A stretch of 64,000 nucleotides of DNA from Azospirillum griseum. Its GTDB lineage: Bacteria; Pseudomonadota; Alphaproteobacteria; Azospirillales; Azospirillaceae. The stretch covers positions 43,694-107,693 of the forward strand of contig NZ_RXMA01000020.1 in the NCBI RefSeq assembly GCF_003966125.1, given 5' to 3'. Position 1 is the first letter of the stretch, and every line of letters starts with the position of its first letter. Positions 61,701 through 64,000 of the stretch are shown in pieces. The position numbers and the translations under genes were made by a program. The notes below the pieces were generated by a model. The model saw only the letters and a program-made list of their open reading frames with translations. It ran no database searches and was not told the DNA's origin.

Positions 61701-62870
61701 TCAGGCCGCCGCGCCGGTGCCGGGCAGGCGGGTGAACACGCGCTCCAGGATCGTTTCGTAGATCGCCGACAGGCCATGCAGATCGGCGACGGCGGTGTGC
61801 TCGTCCACCTTGTGCATGGTCTGGCCGACCAGACCGAATTCGACCACCGGGCAGAAATTCTTGATGAAGCGGGCATCGGAGGTGCCGCCGGTGGTGGAGT
61901 AGTCCGGGCGGCGTCCGGTCGCTCCCTCCACCGCGTCGGCGACCAGTTCGGTCAGCGGGCCGGGGGCGGTGAGGAAGGATTCGCCCGAGCATTGGATGGT
62001 CAGGTCATAGGCCCCGCCGACGGCATCGAAGCAGCCGCGCAGCCACGCTTCGATGCTGGCCGGGGTGTGGGCGTCGTTGAAGCGGATGTTGAAGGTGGCC
62101 TTGCCCTGCGCCGGGATCACGTTGTTGGCCGGGTTGCCGACGTCGATGGTGGTCAAGGCCAGGGTGGAGGGCTGGAAATGCTCCGTCCCCTCATCCATCG
62201 GTTTTTCGGTGATCGCGGCCAGCATCCGCACCAGCCGGGGCAGCGGGTTGTCGGCCAGGTGGGGATAGGCGGTGTGGCCCTGCGCGCCATAGACGGTCAG
62301 ATAACCGGTCAGGCTGCCGCGCCGACCGATCTTGATCATGTCGCCCAGTGCCTTGGGGTTGGTGGGTTCGCCGACGACGCAGGCGTCCAGCCGCTCGCCA
62401 CGCTCCGCCAGCCAATCCAGCACCTTCTTGGTGCCGTTGATCGCCACGCCCTCTTCATCGCCGGTGATGAGAAGGCTGATCGACCCGGCGGGCGGCCCAC
62501 CGGCGGCCAGACGGCGCGACACGGCGGCGACAAAGGCGGCGATGGCCCCCTTCATGTCCACGGCACCGCGTCCATACAGCTTGCCGTTGTGGATTTCAGC
62601 GGCGAAGGGATCGATCGACCAGCCCTTCAACTCACCGGGCGGGACGACGTCGGTGTGCCCGGCAAAGCAGAAGTTCGGCCCCGCCGTGCCCAGCCGGGCG
62701 TAGAGATTGTCCACCGGGGCCGTGCCCTCCTGCTCGAACCGCAGGCGGTGGCAGGTGAAGCCCAGCGGCGTTAGCGCCGCTTCCAGCACGCCCAGCGCGC
62801 CGTCGTCGCGCGGGGTGACGCTGGGGCAGCGGATCAGATCCTGGGCGAGGGCGACGGCGTCGATGGTCAT
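61701..62870 (-). CDS. dapE: succinyl-diaminopimelate desuccinylase
   Basis: 389 residues, di-zinc peptidase M20 family. [13 protein letters not shown] near residue 67 supplies the first zinc ligands, [11 protein letters not shown] near 132 the catalytic Glu, and [11 protein letters not shown] near 346 the last. It releases L,L-diaminopimelate for lysine and peptidoglycan. dapD is 114 bp upstream on the same strand, so the two form an operon, followed by the small membrane protein. Confidence 0.96.
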   Translation of the reverse strand: MTIDAVALAQDLIRCPSVTPRDDGALGVLEAALTPLGFTCHRLRFEQEGTAPVDNLYARLGTAGPNFCFAGHTDVVPPGELKGWSIDPFAAEIHNGKLYGRGAVDMKGAIAAFVAAVSRRLAAGGPPAGSISLLITGDEEGVAINGTKKVLDWLAERGERLDACVVGEPTNPKALGDMIKIGRRGSLTGYLTVYGAQGHTAYPHLADNPLPRLVRMLAAITEKPMDEGTEHFQPSTLALTTIDVGNPANNVIPAQGKATFNIRFNDAHTPASIEAWLRGCFDAVGGAYDLTIQCSGESFLTAPGPLTELVADAVEGATGRRPDYSTTGGTSDARFIKNFCPVVEFGLVGQTMHKVDEHTAVADLHGLSAIYETILERVFTRLPGTGAAA

Positions 62871-62984
62871 GATGGGTCCGGTTGGGCAGAGGCGGGAAAG
62901 GCGCAGGCGGTCAAACCGTGTTCCCGCACCCGTCCGCCACGGGCGGGGAGCGGGGGGCGGAGGGAACGGGAACGCGGGGAACGA

Positions 62985-63827
62985 TCAGTCGCGCAGCAGG
63001 TCGTTGATCGCGGTCTTGGCGCGGGTCTTTTCGTCCACGCGCTTGATGATGACGCAGCAATACAGGCTCGGCCCCGGGGTGCCGTCGGGCAGCGGCTTGC
63101 CGGGCAGAGAGCCGGGAACCACGACCGAATAGGCCGGAACGCGGCCGACGAAGACCTCGCCGGTGTGGCGGTCGATGATCTTGGTGGAGGCCCCGATGTA
63201 GCAGCCCATCGACACCACCGCCCCGGTCTCGACGATCACGCCCTCGACGATTTCGGAGCGCGCGCCGATGAAGCAGTTGTCCTCGATGATGACCGGATCG
63301 GCCTGCAACGGCTCCAGCACGCCGCCGATGCCCACACCGCCCGACAGATGGACGTTCTTGCCGATCTGGGCGCAGGACCCGACCGTCACCCAGGTGTCGA
63401 CCATGGTCCCGCTGTCGACATAGGCACCGACGTTGACGAAGCTGGGCATCAGGATGACGCCGGGGGCGACGTAGGAGGAGCGGCGGGCGATGGCGCCGGG
63501 CAGGGCGCGGAACCCGGCGGCCTGGAACTGGCCTTCGCTCCAGCCTTCGAACTTCGGCGGAACCTTGTCGTACCAGGAGGAGCCGCCGGGGCCGCCGGGG
63601 ATCATCTCGTTGGCGTTCAGGCGGAAGGACAGCAGGACCGCCTTCTTCAGCCACTGGTTCACCGTCCAACCGGTTTCCGTCTTTTCCGCGACGCGCAGGT
63701 CGCCGGAATCGAGGGCGGACAGCGCCGCGTCCACGGCGTCACGCACCTCGCCGGTGGTGGCGGTGCTCAGGGTGTCGCGGTTGTCCCAAGCGGCATCGAT
63801 GATGGCTTGCAGATTGGCGTTGCTCAT
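62985..63827 (-). CDS. dapD: tetrahydrodipicolinate N-succinyltransferase
   Basis: 280 residues. The N-terminal domain (WDNRDTLST) is followed by a left-handed beta helix with hexapeptide repeats from about 100 ([16 protein letters not shown] in two parts, [24 protein letters not shown]). Trimeric enzyme of the succinylase lysine pathway, acting before DapE. The start follows an intergenic gap of 92 bp to the partial ORF at the right edge; the frame upstream is a shadow. Confidence 0.96.
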   Translation of the reverse strand: MSNANLQAIIDAAWDNRDTLSTATTGEVRDAVDAALSALDSGDLRVAEKTETGWTVNQWLKKAVLLSFRLNANEMIPGGPGGSSWYDKVPPKFEGWSEGQFQAAGFRALPGAIARRSSYVAPGVILMPSFVNVGAYVDSGTMVDTWVTVGSCAQIGKNVHLSGGVGIGGVLEPLQADPVIIEDNCFIGARSEIVEGVIVETGAVVSMGCYIGASTKIIDRHTGEVFVGRVPAYSVVVPGSLPGKPLPDGTPGPSLYCCVIIKRVDEKTRAKTAINDLLRD

Positions 63828-63919
63828 GGCGCGGTCGTTCGGCTGTCGAAATTGGCAGGGACCGGCACCATGGGGCCGGTCCGTGCGCGTGTCAACCGAC
63901 CGGCGGCGCGTTCCCAGGG

Positions 63920-64000
63920 CTATCGCATTTGGCCGAGGATGGCTCTGGCGTATTCGTCGGACCAACCTGCCCGCTTTCGCCTGGCTCGGATTGAGTCGGT
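63920..64000 (-). CDS. C-terminal tail of an unidentified ORF
   Basis: The minus strand reads [23 protein letters not shown] to a TAG stop at 63920, with no stop back to the window edge. The basic, arginine-rich tail is compatible with many proteins, including DNA-binding or mobile-element proteins. Too short to identify; it may be a shadow. Confidence 0.3.
   Translation of the reverse strand, partial: TDSIRARRKRAGWSDEYARAILGQMR

Noticed and set aside
1..64000. CRISPR arrays, rRNA, tRNA and complete insertion sequences
   Set aside because: No regularly spaced repeats, no tRNA T-loop motif in a non-coding context, no rRNA sequence and no transposase were recognised by eye.

Overview
The window is high-GC, gene-dense chromosomal DNA from an alphaproteobacterium, most probably a Rhodospirillales member of the Azospirillum type. 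The inference rests on a ChrR/ECF sigma pair, IalB, phosphatidylcholine synthase, the alphaproteobacterial form of bL36, the long citramalate synthase and a sigma-54 promoter in front of a flagellar-type transglycosylase. No rRNA, tRNA, CRISPR array or intact insertion sequence was seen. Most long ORFs that lie opposite real genes are codon-bias shadows and were left out.

Layout, left to right. 1-2396: an LRR-Roc-COR-TIR (ROCO) protein that runs off the left edge. 2691-5837: tartrate dehydrogenase and a TRAP binding protein with a divergent LysR regulator. 5842-7140: ECF sigma factor and its ChrR-type anti-sigma factor. 7451-12685: IalB, RlmN with an unusual start-codon hairpin, a peptide-type ABC binding protein, and an isochorismatase-like hydrolase with divergent LysR. 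12690-13870: an AT-rich island with one unrecognised gene. 13999-19237: citramalate synthase and cobalamin lower-ligand genes (cobC, cobS, cobT), interrupted by a membrane-anchored HNH nuclease whose upstream region carries three DnaA-box matches. 19291-24117: SpoU methyltransferase, DedA-like and YgjV-like membrane proteins, ModE-like regulator, a pentameric ligand-gated ion-channel homologue, and rpmJ. 24310-29231: glcDEF and pcs. 29317-33498: DUF2339 membrane protein and hydroxyacid-oxoacid transhydrogenase. 33596-38782: unknown gene, a 744-bp gene-poor stretch rich in hairpins, a 599-aa acyl-CoA dehydrogenase with a LiuR-like operator, an unknown 176-aa protein and a lytic transglycosylase. 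38850-47446: GST, def-fmt-truA, a ParA-like ATPase, tsaC/Sua5, a D-2-hydroxyglutarate dehydrogenase-type flavoprotein, leuC and an FMN reductase. 47451-51529: four overlapping or closely spaced signalling genes (chemoreceptor, STAS, RsbW-like kinase, response regulator-PP2C). 51786-64000: PhnA, a LivH permease fused to a lipoprotein-like head, bcp-glnE, a very large AsmA/YhdP-like protein, a small membrane protein, dapE and dapD, and the tail of an unidentified ORF.

Functional themes are organic-acid metabolism (tartrate, glycolate, D-2-hydroxyglutarate), branched-chain amino acid synthesis through citramalate and LeuC, B12 assembly, translation and tRNA housekeeping, envelope biology, and signal transduction. 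Points most worth a second look are the ROCO-TIR protein, the ion-channel homologue, the DnaA-box cluster, the AT-rich ORFan, the chemoreceptor/partner-switching operon, the rlmN leader hairpin, the sigma-54 promoter, a dispersed 33-bp repeat and a candidate small RNA with two intrinsic terminators.
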